Positions 1 through 8,618 of a DNA stretch of 64,000 nucleotides are shown one piece after another. Source of the stretch: Mojavia pulchra JT2-VF2. GTDB taxonomy: Bacteria; Cyanobacteriota; Cyanobacteriia; Cyanobacteriales; Nostocaceae. Within the stretch, counting starts at the first letter, position 1. Each line of letters starts with the position of its first letter. Position numbers and translations under genes: made by a program. Under the pieces are notes generated by a model. That model had not been told where the DNA came from. It ran no database searches and worked only from the letters and a program-made list of their open reading frames with translations. The DNA lies in assembly GCA_019359325.1 (NCBI GenBank), contig JAHHHN010000031.1, positions 1 through 64,000 of the forward strand, given 5' to 3'.

Positions 1-68
1 TCTTTTAGAGCTTGTTGTAGCTGTGTGACTTGTTCCGTCGTTAAAAAGTTCTTGGCTGGTGGTGGCAT
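1..68 (-). CDS. N-terminus of probable IS630-type transposase (runs off the window)
   Basis: An ATG on the minus strand at 66-68 opens a frame that runs off the left edge with no stop. The 22 residues begin MPPPAKNFLTTEQV and continue into a predicted helix. They resemble, from memory, the start of the helix-turn-helix segment of IS630-type transposases common in Nostoc. Only the N-terminus is visible, so terminal inverted repeats and the DDE residues cannot be checked. It could instead be another helix-turn-helix protein. If it is a transposase, the operon at 162-1507 borders a mobile element. Confidence 0.4.
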   Translation of the reverse strand, partial: MPPPAKNFLTTEQVTQLQQALK

Positions 69-161
69 AGCTGCTTTGAAACGGCTTCGTCTTATTATTA
101 TGCAACTTAAGTGCCGATTAGCTTAGAGAGTGACTGGTAGAGATATGTTTGGTAGGAAGAA

Positions 162-794
162 TCATCGCTCGAACACCTCGCACTTCTCAAAGAGATAGTA
201 CAGCACTGCTAAACCAGCAGCTCGTAGCTCATAATCTAGACTACGATTGCAAGAAAACTCATGCAAAGCATCCAATAGAGCATTTCCCTTTAATCCTGTT
301 GCTCGAAGGTTGTGGTACTCTCTAGCAAATCCTGCCTTTAGTTTTTCTGGAAAATCAGGAATTACATTAACCATATTCTCAACAAATTTGCCAACCATTC
401 TTGCTTGAATAACACCGCTCGTCAGTCTAGATTGAGCAGAGCCAGTCAATTCATTTTTAGACATTTTGATAACTACTGGAACAACAGTATAGCTTTCATC
501 AAATTCTACGGGCATACTAAGGATTCCGTCAGTCACCATATCTAACTCTCTAAATGTAATGTTTGCCATTGCATTAACAAGTAAATCTTGCTCTTGTTGA
601 GAATTTGATAAAGAATCAAGCTCGTTTTTATATTCCTTAATTCTACCTTTTACTTCCTCAATATGCTTTTTTAATTTTCTTTTTGGTTGTGTTTCTTGAG
701 TAAGGCGTAAATCATCTTCCAACTCCTTGAGTAGCATATAGTCTTCATCTATATGTTCTTTTAAATCTTGTTTTCGTTGCTGATGCAAATCCAC
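162..794 (-). CDS. Coiled-coil protein of unknown function, second gene of a two-gene operon
   Basis: This 210-residue protein is not recognised. Residues 1-65 are highly charged and predicted helical. They follow the same pattern as the start of the upstream protein (LLKELEDDLRL here, LLKEYEDSLRY there, then a K/R-rich stretch and an ExDxL ending). Residues 75-210 form a soluble alpha/beta-looking domain with no motif I can name. The start is GTG (792-794), preceded on the minus strand by AGGGAGAG, which lies inside the last codons of the upstream gene. The two genes are separated by 2 bases, so translation is probably coupled. Similar charged N-terminal modules occur, from memory, in cyanobacterial proteins linked to STAND-type defence genes; that link is inference. 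Confidence 0.75.
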   Translation of the reverse strand: MDLHQQRKQDLKEHIDEDYMLLKELEDDLRLTQETQPKRKLKKHIEEVKGRIKEYKNELDSLSNSQQEQDLLVNAMANITFRELDMVTDGILSMPVEFDESYTVVPVVIKMSKNELTGSAQSRLTSGVIQARMVGKFVENMVNVIPDFPEKLKAGFAREYHNLRATGLKGNALLDALHEFSCNRSLDYELRAAGLAVLYYLFEKCEVFER

Positions 795-796
795 AA

Positions 797-1507
797 TTAC
801 TCTCCCTTAAATCGCATCATCAACGCTTGCAAAGCAGCTTTTAAATTTATTCCTGTTCCTAGTTCTAATTCACCTTCATAGTCCAAAATAAAAGGAATAA
901 TAGGTATACCAACTTTCAATCTGTGCTTGAAATCTAATTCAGGGGCATTGATTACTTCCGCTAAGGCTGCTTGGCTAGGAGGTAAAGCAGTACCGTTTTG
1001 TTGTAATATAGTTATATTTTGCTGTATTAATTGTAAAATCAGCTGCATTTCTCTCTCTGGCACTTGGTCAGTTTCTATTGCATCTAAAACAGTAGAAATC
1101 ATAACCATTTGAGATTGATCTAATTGTTCGGTTATGGCTGAAATTATGTTCTGTTCACCAGCGTTATAACGAGCTAATAGTCCTTGACGCAAGTGATTAA
1201 TGTTTTCATAAATAGCCTTCTGACCAGCAGATAATCTATCTAATCTGGTGTTCATTTGTTGCAACTCGATAGCTACATTCTGCATTTGTACATTTGATTC
1301 ACCAATTATCTGCATTCGCAATTCATCATATTCCTTTTGATAACGATTAGCTGATTCGTGCAATTGGTCAATTTCTCGTCTGTACTTAGCCTTGCGACGT
1401 GGCTCATCTTCATACCGCAATGAATCTTCATACTCTTTGAGCAAATCTTGGTCTTGTCTAATGTTGTCTTCTAAATGTTGGAGTCTTAGGTCGAAGTTTG
1501 AAGGCAT
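797..1507 (-). CDS. Coiled-coil protein of unknown function, first gene of a two-gene operon
   Basis: The protein has about 236 residues. Residues 1-68 carry the charged helical module also found in the next gene (LLKEYEDSLRYEDEPRRKAK, then a YQKEYDEL ending). Residues 75-170 are long Gln-rich amphipathic helices, consistent with a coiled coil. The last 50 residues change character, with a hydrophobic IPIIPFILDYEGELELG segment followed by a basic tail. The start is taken as ATG at 1505-1507; a GTG lies directly before it. No catalytic motif is visible. The layout (shared adaptor-like module, helical middle, small C-terminal domain) fits a signalling or oligomerising partner rather than an enzyme, but this is inference and no function is assigned. 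Confidence 0.75.
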   Translation of the reverse strand: MPSNFDLRLQHLEDNIRQDQDLLKEYEDSLRYEDEPRRKAKYRREIDQLHESANRYQKEYDELRMQIIGESNVQMQNVAIELQQMNTRLDRLSAGQKAIYENINHLRQGLLARYNAGEQNIISAITEQLDQSQMVMISTVLDAIETDQVPEREMQLILQLIQQNITILQQNGTALPPSQAALAEVINAPELDFKHRLKVGIPIIPFILDYEGELELGTGINLKAALQALMMRFKGE

Positions 1508-1628
1508 CACTGTCTAAGAGTTATTACGTTAGCTTAAGTATGAAAATTACTGTAGCACTTTAGACCTAAAATAGTAAAATACTGAATTATCATAGTCAAA
1601 TTAAAAAATAACCTCAGTATTTAAAACG

Positions 1629-1665
1629 TAAAAAATCCCTACCCTCTTTTAAAATGGGCAGGGAT
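1629..1665 (-). terminator. Rho-independent terminator of the transketolase-like gene
   Basis: On the minus strand ATCCCTGCCC pairs with GGGTAGGGAT across an 11-base A/T-rich loop, with one mismatch. A run of six T follows at 1630-1635. It lies 25 bases beyond the stop codon of the minus-strand enzyme gene, where a terminator would be expected. Confidence 0.8.
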
Positions 1666-1689
1666 ATAATATCTCTATTACATAGAATA

Positions 1690-3903
1690 TTAATGCACTA
1701 ACTCGATCGCTCTTTTCGTCAACGCCTCCGCAGTCAATCCATTAAACGCCATCAACTCACCAGCGCTAGCTGTAGTTTCCCCACGCTTCCATGCAAAAGT
1801 ATCGCGCTTAGAATTACTCCGCAACATAATTGCTTCTAGCATCGCCGGCGCACCACCAGTAACACCAATTAGCGCATCTCCATCAAACAATTCAGCAAAT
1901 TTCGCATCATCCAAGAAACCATCATCGGGTTCTGAACAAGTTTCCCACGCAGTATCATCAGGACGATACAAACGGCGGGGATTAATAACAGAAACTATCT
2001 TCGCACCAATACCTTCAGTTTCCAAAAATGCTGCTGCTTCAAATACTGGCATTAATGTCATATCGCCAATAACAGCAAAGACAACTTGTTTATCACCTGG
2101 AACTTCATGCAATACAACTGCACCATCGCGTAAACCTTGACGAGTTTGTTCTAATGTAGTGCGAATTGGTAAGGGTGATTTACTTGCAGTAATGACAATT
2201 CCCTTATTTTTAGTTTTCAATGCCCAGTCATAACAAACTTGGATACTGTTAGCATCGGGAGGGAATAATGGAAATACATTGCCATTTCGCATCAAAGAAG
2301 CAAAGTAAGCTTCAATTTCGGGACGTTGGTGAGTCCAACCGTTACGTCCTTGCTCTAATGCGCCAGCAGTAAATAAAGTAATTGTTGAGGGAGTTCGACG
2401 GCGCAATTCTGCCATTGCTTGGGTTACAGTTTGCCAAATTGGTAATCCGTTGATAGCAAAAGATTCGTAGGAACACCACAAAGTTCTTGCACCCATCAAT
2501 GACAAACCAGCAGCTAAACCTGCACAAGCATCTTCACTCAATGGTTCATAAACTTGTCCGTTTGGCGCTTGATTATATAAGTCGTCGGTTGTGGGGTGAA
2601 TAATTTTCAATGCTTGGTTAATATTGGCAATTCCTGATGCTTCGTTTCCATCGGCGTTAGTAACTAGGAAATTTGGATCTTTTTTCCCCACAATTCCTAC
2701 TAATCGTCCCATTGCTGTTGTAGAAACTTTTGGTTCACCACCTACTGCATATTCTTCTAAAGGTAATCCGCCTAAATCTGGTAATGGTAATTCAAATTCT
2801 GTCACCACTGTTTTAGCTGCGGGGCCACCACCAGCGCGTTCTGCATTTGTCCGCACAATTTGCCAAGCTTCAGCAGGTAAAGCACGTTCTTTTAAAGCAG
2901 CGACAATATGAGGAGCATCCAACGTATCTTTAGGATAGAGGTTATGAGATTTTGCACCTCTGGCGTGGACTCCTGCACCTTTGAGTTGTTTAATGATAAA
3001 GACGGTAAGTTTACCACTCAAGGCAGAACGCGCTGCTTTATCTACACCTGAAAGTACGGCTTTGGTGAAGGCTAGCCGTTGCTCGAAAGAAAAGGCAGTA
3101 CTATCGACATAATCGCCACCTTGGTTTTGATCGTCAAATTCTTTGGCATCGACTAATACGACTTCCTCAAAACCGTTACCTTGCCAGTATGCTGTCATTT
3201 GTTCGTTGGTTTTGAGGGAAACCATACTGTGGTGTTCTTGGCTGTAACCGTTCCACACCAGCACTGGCAAGAAATTGGTGGAATTTGGATAAGCCGTATG
3301 AAAGTGAGCCATCGAACTCATGATATAAGGTTCACCTAGTCCACCATCACCAACAGTGAAAGGGAAAAGCTTATCTTTGTGCAGCAGTGCAGCTGACATG
3401 GCGAAGTGCTGTCCTTGTCCCAAAGGGCCAGCAGGTGCGAGAATACCGGGTATGTAACCGGAGAGATGCCCCAAGAGTCCATGCTTTTCTCGGAAGCGAT
3501 CGCGCAATTGTTGAACGGTAAAAATACCCATATCCTCTAAAGAGCGATCGAGGAACATCGCACTATAAAATCCAGGGGCGTGATGACCCACTTCCGTAAT
3601 AATGTTTTTGTACCCTAACATGACCAAAGCCGCATAAGCTTCCGCTTGGCTAGCAAATCCACCAGGGTGTCCAGAGGCTTTACTACCTGTAACTTGTAGC
3701 GTCAGGTAACGTAATGCATCGGCAGCAAGTAAAGTTTGATAGACGGCATTCGGTTCTGTAGGAGATGCGATCGCTACATTGCCCGATTCTATAGCAGGCG
3801 TTGCACCATAGGTTTCAAAACCCGGTAGCGCTTGACCAAAATATTGAATTCCTTCACAAAAATTGGGAAGCGCTGAGGATGCCTTGGGGGTGATTGCTGT
3901 CAT
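1690..3903 (-). CDS. Transketolase/phosphoketolase-like thiamine diphosphate enzyme
   Basis: The protein has 737 residues and the domain order of a transketolase: an N-terminal TPP-binding domain, a pyrimidine-binding domain from about residue 370, and a C-terminal domain from about 600. SGHPGG (77-82), GPLGQG (159-164) and the TPP motif GDGGLGEP (185-192) with Asn218 are visible. A Glu in the segment PLSEDACAGLAAGL is placed like the catalytic Glu of the family. It lacks the usual phosphoketolase opening, and its C-terminal end (FAWKRGETT) is more like phosphoketolases than classical transketolase. It is probably a sugar-phosphate-cleaving enzyme of central carbon metabolism; the substrate is not certain. 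It is transcribed alone, divergent from the P450, and ends at a clear terminator. Confidence 0.8.
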   Translation of the reverse strand: MTAITPKASSALPNFCEGIQYFGQALPGFETYGATPAIESGNVAIASPTEPNAVYQTLLAADALRYLTLQVTGSKASGHPGGFASQAEAYAALVMLGYKNIITEVGHHAPGFYSAMFLDRSLEDMGIFTVQQLRDRFREKHGLLGHLSGYIPGILAPAGPLGQGQHFAMSAALLHKDKLFPFTVGDGGLGEPYIMSSMAHFHTAYPNSTNFLPVLVWNGYSQEHHSMVSLKTNEQMTAYWQGNGFEEVVLVDAKEFDDQNQGGDYVDSTAFSFEQRLAFTKAVLSGVDKAARSALSGKLTVFIIKQLKGAGVHARGAKSHNLYPKDTLDAPHIVAALKERALPAEAWQIVRTNAERAGGGPAAKTVVTEFELPLPDLGGLPLEEYAVGGEPKVSTTAMGRLVGIVGKKDPNFLVTNADGNEASGIANINQALKIIHPTTDDLYNQAPNGQVYEPLSEDACAGLAAGLSLMGARTLWCSYESFAINGLPIWQTVTQAMAELRRRTPSTITLFTAGALEQGRNGWTHQRPEIEAYFASLMRNGNVFPLFPPDANSIQVCYDWALKTKNKGIVITASKSPLPIRTTLEQTRQGLRDGAVVLHEVPGDKQVVFAVIGDMTLMPVFEAAAFLETEGIGAKIVSVINPRRLYRPDDTAWETCSEPDDGFLDDAKFAELFDGDALIGVTGGAPAMLEAIMLRSNSKRDTFAWKRGETTASAGELMAFNGLTAEALTKRAIELVH

Positions 3904-4101
3904 GCTGAATACCTTAAAAGGATGAGGAGAAACTGTAGATGCTCGTTCAAATTAACAAAAATTTTACAACTTTCAGGTTGTAACAGTTGATTACTCTTTT
4001 GCAACCTAAAGATAAAAACCTCCAATAGTAATTCCAAAAAATTTAATTTTCTTCCTTAAGTTTCATAGGCAAAAAAGAATTACTCCAGCAAACAGAGCTT
4101 T

Positions 4102-5472
4102 ATGAAACTGCCAAATGGCCCCCAGTCCCCAGCGATTGTACAGATGCTTCAATGGATCTTCAGACCAATGCCGTTCATGACAGATTGTGCCAAGCGCTAT
4201 GGTGACATTTTTACTCTGCAATTAAATCCACCTATTGTCTTTGTCAGCAATCCCCAAGCGCTACAGCAAATTTTGACCAGTGATACTAAGGAATTTGAAG
4301 CTCCTAATGACTGGAACACTGTATTTGAACCGATGCTAGGGAAGAATTCTGTGATTACAGTTAGTGGTGAAGTACATCGCCGTCAACGCCAATTATTAAT
4401 GCCGCCGTTTCACGGTGACAGAATGCGAACCTACGGACAGGTGATTAACGATGTTACAGAGCAAGTAATTAGCCAATGGCAGATAGGTAAACCCTTCTGT
4501 GTGCGCTCGGCTATGCAAATCATTACCATGCGGGTGATTATGCAAGCCGTATTTGGATTATACGATGGGCCCCGCGCTCAAGAGTTAGAGGAACTTTTGG
4601 CAGCAATGCTAAATGAAACTTCCCCCTTAAGGGTAGTTGAACTTTATTTCCCTGCTCTCCGCCAAGATTTTGGCCCCCGTAGTTCTTGGGGAAGATTTTT
4701 GCGCCGCAAACAGCGAGTTCACCAACTCCTTAACGAAGAGATTCAAGAACGGCGAGACAATCCCGACTCATCGCGTACAGATATTCTCAGCTTACTCATG
4801 GCTGCGCGTGATGAAGCAGGTGAAGCCATGACCGATGCAGAGTTGCGTGATGAATTGATGACTCTGTTGACAGCCGGACACGAAACCACTGCGACAGCCC
4901 TGACGTGGGCATTGTACTGGATTCATAAGTTGCCTTCAGTACAGCAAACGCTATTACAAGAATTAGATAGTTTGGGTAATAATCCAGACCCCACCAGCGT
5001 TTTTAAATTACCCTACCTTAATGCTGTTTACTGTGAAACCTTGCGGATTTATCCAGTAGGGATGCTGACTTTTCCACGGGTAGTCAGAACACCCGTCTCC
5101 TTGTGTGGTTACGAACTTGAATCAGGCACAGTCGTACTTGGTTCCATCTATCTCACCCACCAACGAGAAGACTTATACCCAGAACATCAACAATTTAAGC
5201 CAGAACGCTTTTTAGAACGTCAATTTTCTCCCTATGAGTTTTTGCCTTTTGGTGGTGGTGCTAGACGCTGTATTGGTATGGCATTTGCTCAATTTGAAAT
5301 GAAGGTGGTACTAGCCAAAATCTTATCCACTTGGGAATTAGCACTAGTTGATCATGGTGATGTACGACCTCAACGCCGTGGTTTGGTGACAGGGCCAAAT
5401 CGCAGCATTCAAATAGTTGTAAAAAATCCGCATCGCATGAAATCTCATACTCTAGAATCAAGTACAATTTAA
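4102..5472 (+). CDS. Cytochrome P450, CYP110-like
   Basis: This is a 456-residue P450 with all hallmarks. The I-helix oxygen-binding motif AGHETT is at 258-263, ExxR as ETLR at 312-315, and the haem-binding loop FGGGARRCIG at 383-392 with Cys390 as thiolate ligand. No N-terminal membrane anchor is evident, as expected for a soluble bacterial enzyme. The overall sequence recalls the CYP110 family of Nostoc, whose members hydroxylate fatty acids, alkanes and terpenes; the substrate here cannot be read. Electrons would come from a ferredoxin system encoded elsewhere. It diverges from the transketolase-like gene with 198 bases between the starts. A hairpin follows the stop. Confidence 0.93.
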   Translation: MKLPNGPQSPAIVQMLQWIFRPMPFMTDCAKRYGDIFTLQLNPPIVFVSNPQALQQILTSDTKEFEAPNDWNTVFEPMLGKNSVITVSGEVHRRQRQLLMPPFHGDRMRTYGQVINDVTEQVISQWQIGKPFCVRSAMQIITMRVIMQAVFGLYDGPRAQELEELLAAMLNETSPLRVVELYFPALRQDFGPRSSWGRFLRRKQRVHQLLNEEIQERRDNPDSSRTDILSLLMAARDEAGEAMTDAELRDELMTLLTAGHETTATALTWALYWIHKLPSVQQTLLQELDSLGNNPDPTSVFKLPYLNAVYCETLRIYPVGMLTFPRVVRTPVSLCGYELESGTVVLGSIYLTHQREDLYPEHQQFKPERFLERQFSPYEFLPFGGGARRCIGMAFAQFEMKVVLAKILSTWELALVDHGDVRPQRRGLVTGPNRSIQIVVKNPHRMKSHTLESSTI

Positions 5473-5483
5473 TTTTTAAGCAG

Positions 5484-5510
5484 TTGATGGGTACTGAAAA
5501 TACCCATCAA
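5484..5510 (+). terminator. Hairpin after the P450 gene
   Basis: TTGATGGGTA (5484-5493) and TACCCATCAA (5501-5510) form a perfect 10-bp stem with a 7-base loop, 12 bases after the P450 stop. The following sequence is only moderately T-rich, so it may be a weak terminator or an RNA-stabilising hairpin. Confidence 0.55.
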
Positions 5511-5805
5511 CCTATATCTCTACATTTTGATAGATTTTTCTTAGCTTGATATTGCTCAAAATCAAGGTTTAGCTAATATGCAATCGAGCCAAAATAAAGA
5601 TTAAGTAGATAGTATTCTTTATATCTATGCGTCATTAATTATTACTAAACTAAAAAAATACTAAGATATAAATACTAAAAAACAGGTTTTAATTTTAAAT
5701 TTATTCTTTTATCCTCCGAGTTGTATATACCGTACTATAGATACACTCCTAAGCCTCCAAGGTCTAAATTGAGTAGGGAAGAGGATACAAGGAGTATAGA
5801 AATTC
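5511..5805. other. AT-rich intergenic region upstream of the DUF2993 gene
   Basis: No gene is seen here. The stretch is strongly AT-rich, which fits a promoter region for the downstream gene, but no convincing -35/-10 pair could be singled out. GGAG lies 12 bases before the ATG at 5806. Confidence 0.5.
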
Positions 5806-6546
5806 ATGCCAGATAAGCACAGCTTGGAGGAAGAATTACTAGCACAAGCAGCAGAAAACAGGCTAACCGACCAGCTGGACGAGGTAGAAAAAATAGACGT
5901 AGATGTGAAAACCGATCTATTTAAAATAGTTCAAGGGGAGGTAGATGAGGTTTCGCTGACTGGCCAAGGTCTGGTATTTCAACAAGATATCCGTGTACAG
6001 GAAATAAAAATACAAACAGATAGCTTTGCTGTCAATCCTTTAAGTGCTCTTCTTGGTCAAATCGAACTGAATGAGCCAGTAAATGCGATCGCCCGCATTG
6101 TAATGACTGAAACGGATATTAATCGTGCCTTTTCCTCAGAGTTTATTCAAAGCCAGATGCAAAGCTGGGACTTGAATGTAGAAGGCGAGATTGTAACTTT
6201 CAACCTAAAACAGATCCAATTATCCTTACCCGGTAACGGTAAAATCGAATTTAGGTTAAAAGTGATGTTAACAGAAAGGGGAAATAGTCGTCCGTTAGGA
6301 TTTACAGCAATCATTCGTCCACCTCTTCATCCCCAACCTTTGTTACTGGAGAGTTTTAATTGTACTGAGGGAGAGGGTCTGTCAATCGAGACAATCACAG
6401 CATTAATGCAGAAGCTCAAAGAATTACAGAATTTACCATATTTTGAATGGGACAATACTTTATTACGTATAAAAGATATGCAGGTACAAAAGGAAAATTT
6501 AATTCTTTTAGTAGAAGTTAATATGAAGCAAATACCTTCTTCATAA
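5806..6546 (+). CDS. DUF2993 (LmeA-type) phospholipid-binding-like protein
   Basis: The protein has 246 residues and no signal peptide or transmembrane segment. It shows the DUF2993 pattern: an acidic N-terminal helix, then alternating beta-strand segments (VDVKTDLFKIVQGEVDEVSLTG), a motif with MTETDINRAF near 103-112, and a C-terminal strand-rich half. Members of this family form a lipid-binding fold related to the mycobacterial mannosyltransferase-associated protein LmeA. In cyanobacteria their role is unknown, and membrane-lipid or carotenoid association is only inference. It precedes crtO on the same strand by 123 bases and could be co-transcribed with it. Confidence 0.8.
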   Translation: MPDKHSLEEELLAQAAENRLTDQLDEVEKIDVDVKTDLFKIVQGEVDEVSLTGQGLVFQQDIRVQEIKIQTDSFAVNPLSALLGQIELNEPVNAIARIVMTETDINRAFSSEFIQSQMQSWDLNVEGEIVTFNLKQIQLSLPGNGKIEFRLKVMLTERGNSRPLGFTAIIRPPLHPQPLLLESFNCTEGEGLSIETITALMQKLKELQNLPYFEWDNTLLRIKDMQVQKENLILLVEVNMKQIPSS

Positions 6547-6669
6547 ACTATTTTTTTATTTATTTAATAGTAAAACAGATAGTCAGCCCAAGATTTACTC
6601 ACTATAAGTGTTGTAATTTTTTTCAAGTTTTGTAAAATTAGCAATCTATTCAATTACAAAATTCCAAAT

Positions 6670-8364
6670 ATGCAAGAGTACGATGTTGTAATTATTGGCG
6701 CAGGACATAATGGGTTAGTTTGTGCTGCTTATTTGCTGAAAGCAGGCTATAGTGTCCTCTTATTAGAAAAACGTTCTGTTCCGGGTGGTGCGGCGACAAC
6801 TGAAGAATGCATACCGCAAGAAGCCCCAGGATTTAAATTTAACTTGTGTGCTATTGACCACGAATTTATACATTTAGGGCCAGTTGTTGAAGAATTAGAA
6901 CTAGAAAAATACGGTTTGGAATATCTGGAGTGTGATCCAGTTGCGTTCTGTCCTCATCCTGATGGTAAGTATTTTTTAGCTCACAAATCTGTAGAAAAAA
7001 CTTGTGCAGAAATTGCCCGTTACAACGAACGTGACGCTAAAAAATACGCAGAATTTGTAGACTACTGGCAGCGGGCAATAGGTGCAATGATTCCCATGTT
7101 TAATGCACCACCGAAATCAATTATAGATATCGTCGGTAACTATGACATTACAAAACTGAAAGATTTATTTTCAGTAATTGGTTCGCCCAATAAAACGCTG
7201 GACTTTATTCGCACCATGTTAACCAGCGCCGAAGATTTACTCAACGAGTGGTTTGATGAAGAGTTTCTCAAAGCACCCCTAGCTAGACTAGCAGCAGAAC
7301 TTGGCGCGCCGCCATCACAAAAAACCATTGCCATTGGTGCAATTATGATGGCAATGCGTCACAACCCTGGTATGGCTAGACCTCGCGGTGGTACTGGCGC
7401 ACTTGTACAAGCTTTGGTGAATTTAGTTACAAGTAAAGGTGGCGTTATTCTCACAGACCAGCATGTTGAAAAAGTATTGATTGATGATAACAAAGCTGTT
7501 GGAGTAAGGGTTGCTGGTGGCACAGAATATCGGGCTAAATACGGTGTTATTTCTAATATCGATGCCAAGCGGTTGTTCTTACAAATGACTGATAAAAGCG
7601 ATATTGATGCAGCCGACCCAGATTTATGGGAGAGATTAGAACGCCGCATCGTTAATAATAACGAAACTATCCTGAAGATAGATTTAGCTTTAGACGAGCC
7701 GCTGCATTTTCCATACCATGAACACAAAGATGAATATTTAATTGGGTCTATTTTGGTTGCCGATTCCGTCGCTCACGTGGAACAAGCTCATAGTAAATGT
7801 AGTTTAGGAGAAATTCCTGATTCTGACCCATCAATGTATGTGGTAATGCCTAGTGCCCTTGACCCAACCTTAGCACCACCAGGCAAACACACTGTATGGA
7901 TTGAGTTTTTTGCCCCATATCAAATAGCAGGTGCAGAAGGCACAGGTTTGAAAGGTACTGGTTGGACAGATGAATTAAAAAACAAAGTTGCCGACAGGGT
8001 AGTTGATAAGTTAGCGACATACGCACCAAATGTAAAAAATGCAACTATTGCCCGTCGTGTAGAAAGTCCGGCGGAATTGGGCGAAAGATTAGGTGCATAC
8101 AAAGGGAATTATTACCACATTGATATGTCTCTTGATCAAATGGTATTTTTCCGTCCTTTGCCAGAAATAGCAAACTACAAAACACCAATTGATAATCTAT
8201 TTTTAACTGGCGCAGGAACACATCCAGGTGGTTCAATCTCTGGTATGCCGGGACGCAACTGTGCGCGGGTGTTTTTACAGACAAAACATCCTATTGCCCA
8301 GACTTTGAAAGATGCAAGAGATTCAATTAAGTCTACTGTCGGCTCGGTGTTTGGAATTATTTAA
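6670..8364 (+). CDS. crtO: Beta-carotene ketolase CrtO
   Basis: CrtO is an FAD-dependent oxidoreductase of the phytoene-desaturase superfamily. It adds keto groups to beta-carotene to give echinenone and canthaxanthin in cyanobacterial membranes. The 564-residue protein starts with a dinucleotide-binding motif (IIGAGHNG, residues 8-15) and LLEKRSVPGGAATTEE. It ends with the typical GAGTHPGGSISGMPGRN segment. From memory it follows Synechocystis CrtO almost throughout (for example NLCAIDHEFIHLGPV, PLARLAAELGAPPSQK, ADRVVDKL.YAPN). This is not the CrtW-type ketolase. No strong Shine-Dalgarno sequence precedes the ATG. A clear terminator follows. Confidence 0.93.
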   Translation: MQEYDVVIIGAGHNGLVCAAYLLKAGYSVLLLEKRSVPGGAATTEECIPQEAPGFKFNLCAIDHEFIHLGPVVEELELEKYGLEYLECDPVAFCPHPDGKYFLAHKSVEKTCAEIARYNERDAKKYAEFVDYWQRAIGAMIPMFNAPPKSIIDIVGNYDITKLKDLFSVIGSPNKTLDFIRTMLTSAEDLLNEWFDEEFLKAPLARLAAELGAPPSQKTIAIGAIMMAMRHNPGMARPRGGTGALVQALVNLVTSKGGVILTDQHVEKVLIDDNKAVGVRVAGGTEYRAKYGVISNIDAKRLFLQMTDKSDIDAADPDLWERLERRIVNNNETILKIDLALDEPLHFPYHEHKDEYLIGSILVADSVAHVEQAHSKCSLGEIPDSDPSMYVVMPSALDPTLAPPGKHTVWIEFFAPYQIAGAEGTGLKGTGWTDELKNKVADRVVDKLATYAPNVKNATIARRVESPAELGERLGAYKGNYYHIDMSLDQMVFFRPLPEIANYKTPIDNLFLTGAGTHPGGSISGMPGRNCARVFLQTKHPIAQTLKDARDSIKSTVGSVFGII

Positions 8365-8398
8365 ACTTTGTTTTGTACAGTAATTACTGTATGGAGTG

Positions 8399-8445
8399 TG
8401 CCTTGCCTGGCAGTGCTGAATTTGCCGGGCAAGGCAAATTTTTTG
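8399..8445 (+). terminator. Rho-independent terminator of crtO
   Basis: TGCCTTGCCTGGCA (8399-8412) pairs with TGCCGGGCAAGGCA (8423-8436) with one wobble position. It is followed directly by AATTTTTTG. A perfect 16-bp palindrome, TACAGTAATTACTGTA, sits just before it at 8376-8391. Confidence 0.85.
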
Positions 8446-8618
8446 TTCACATTGAGTAAATAAAATTATAAATAATAGAAATAATGGTTTATGTACTCCG
8501 GATAATGCACCATTAACTTACCTATATTGCTACTCGACTTTCAAAAACTAAAAAGTAAAATAATATGGTTTATACTGTTTAACTTTCCATTTTTTCATGA
8601 TGTCGCTAACTACTAAAT

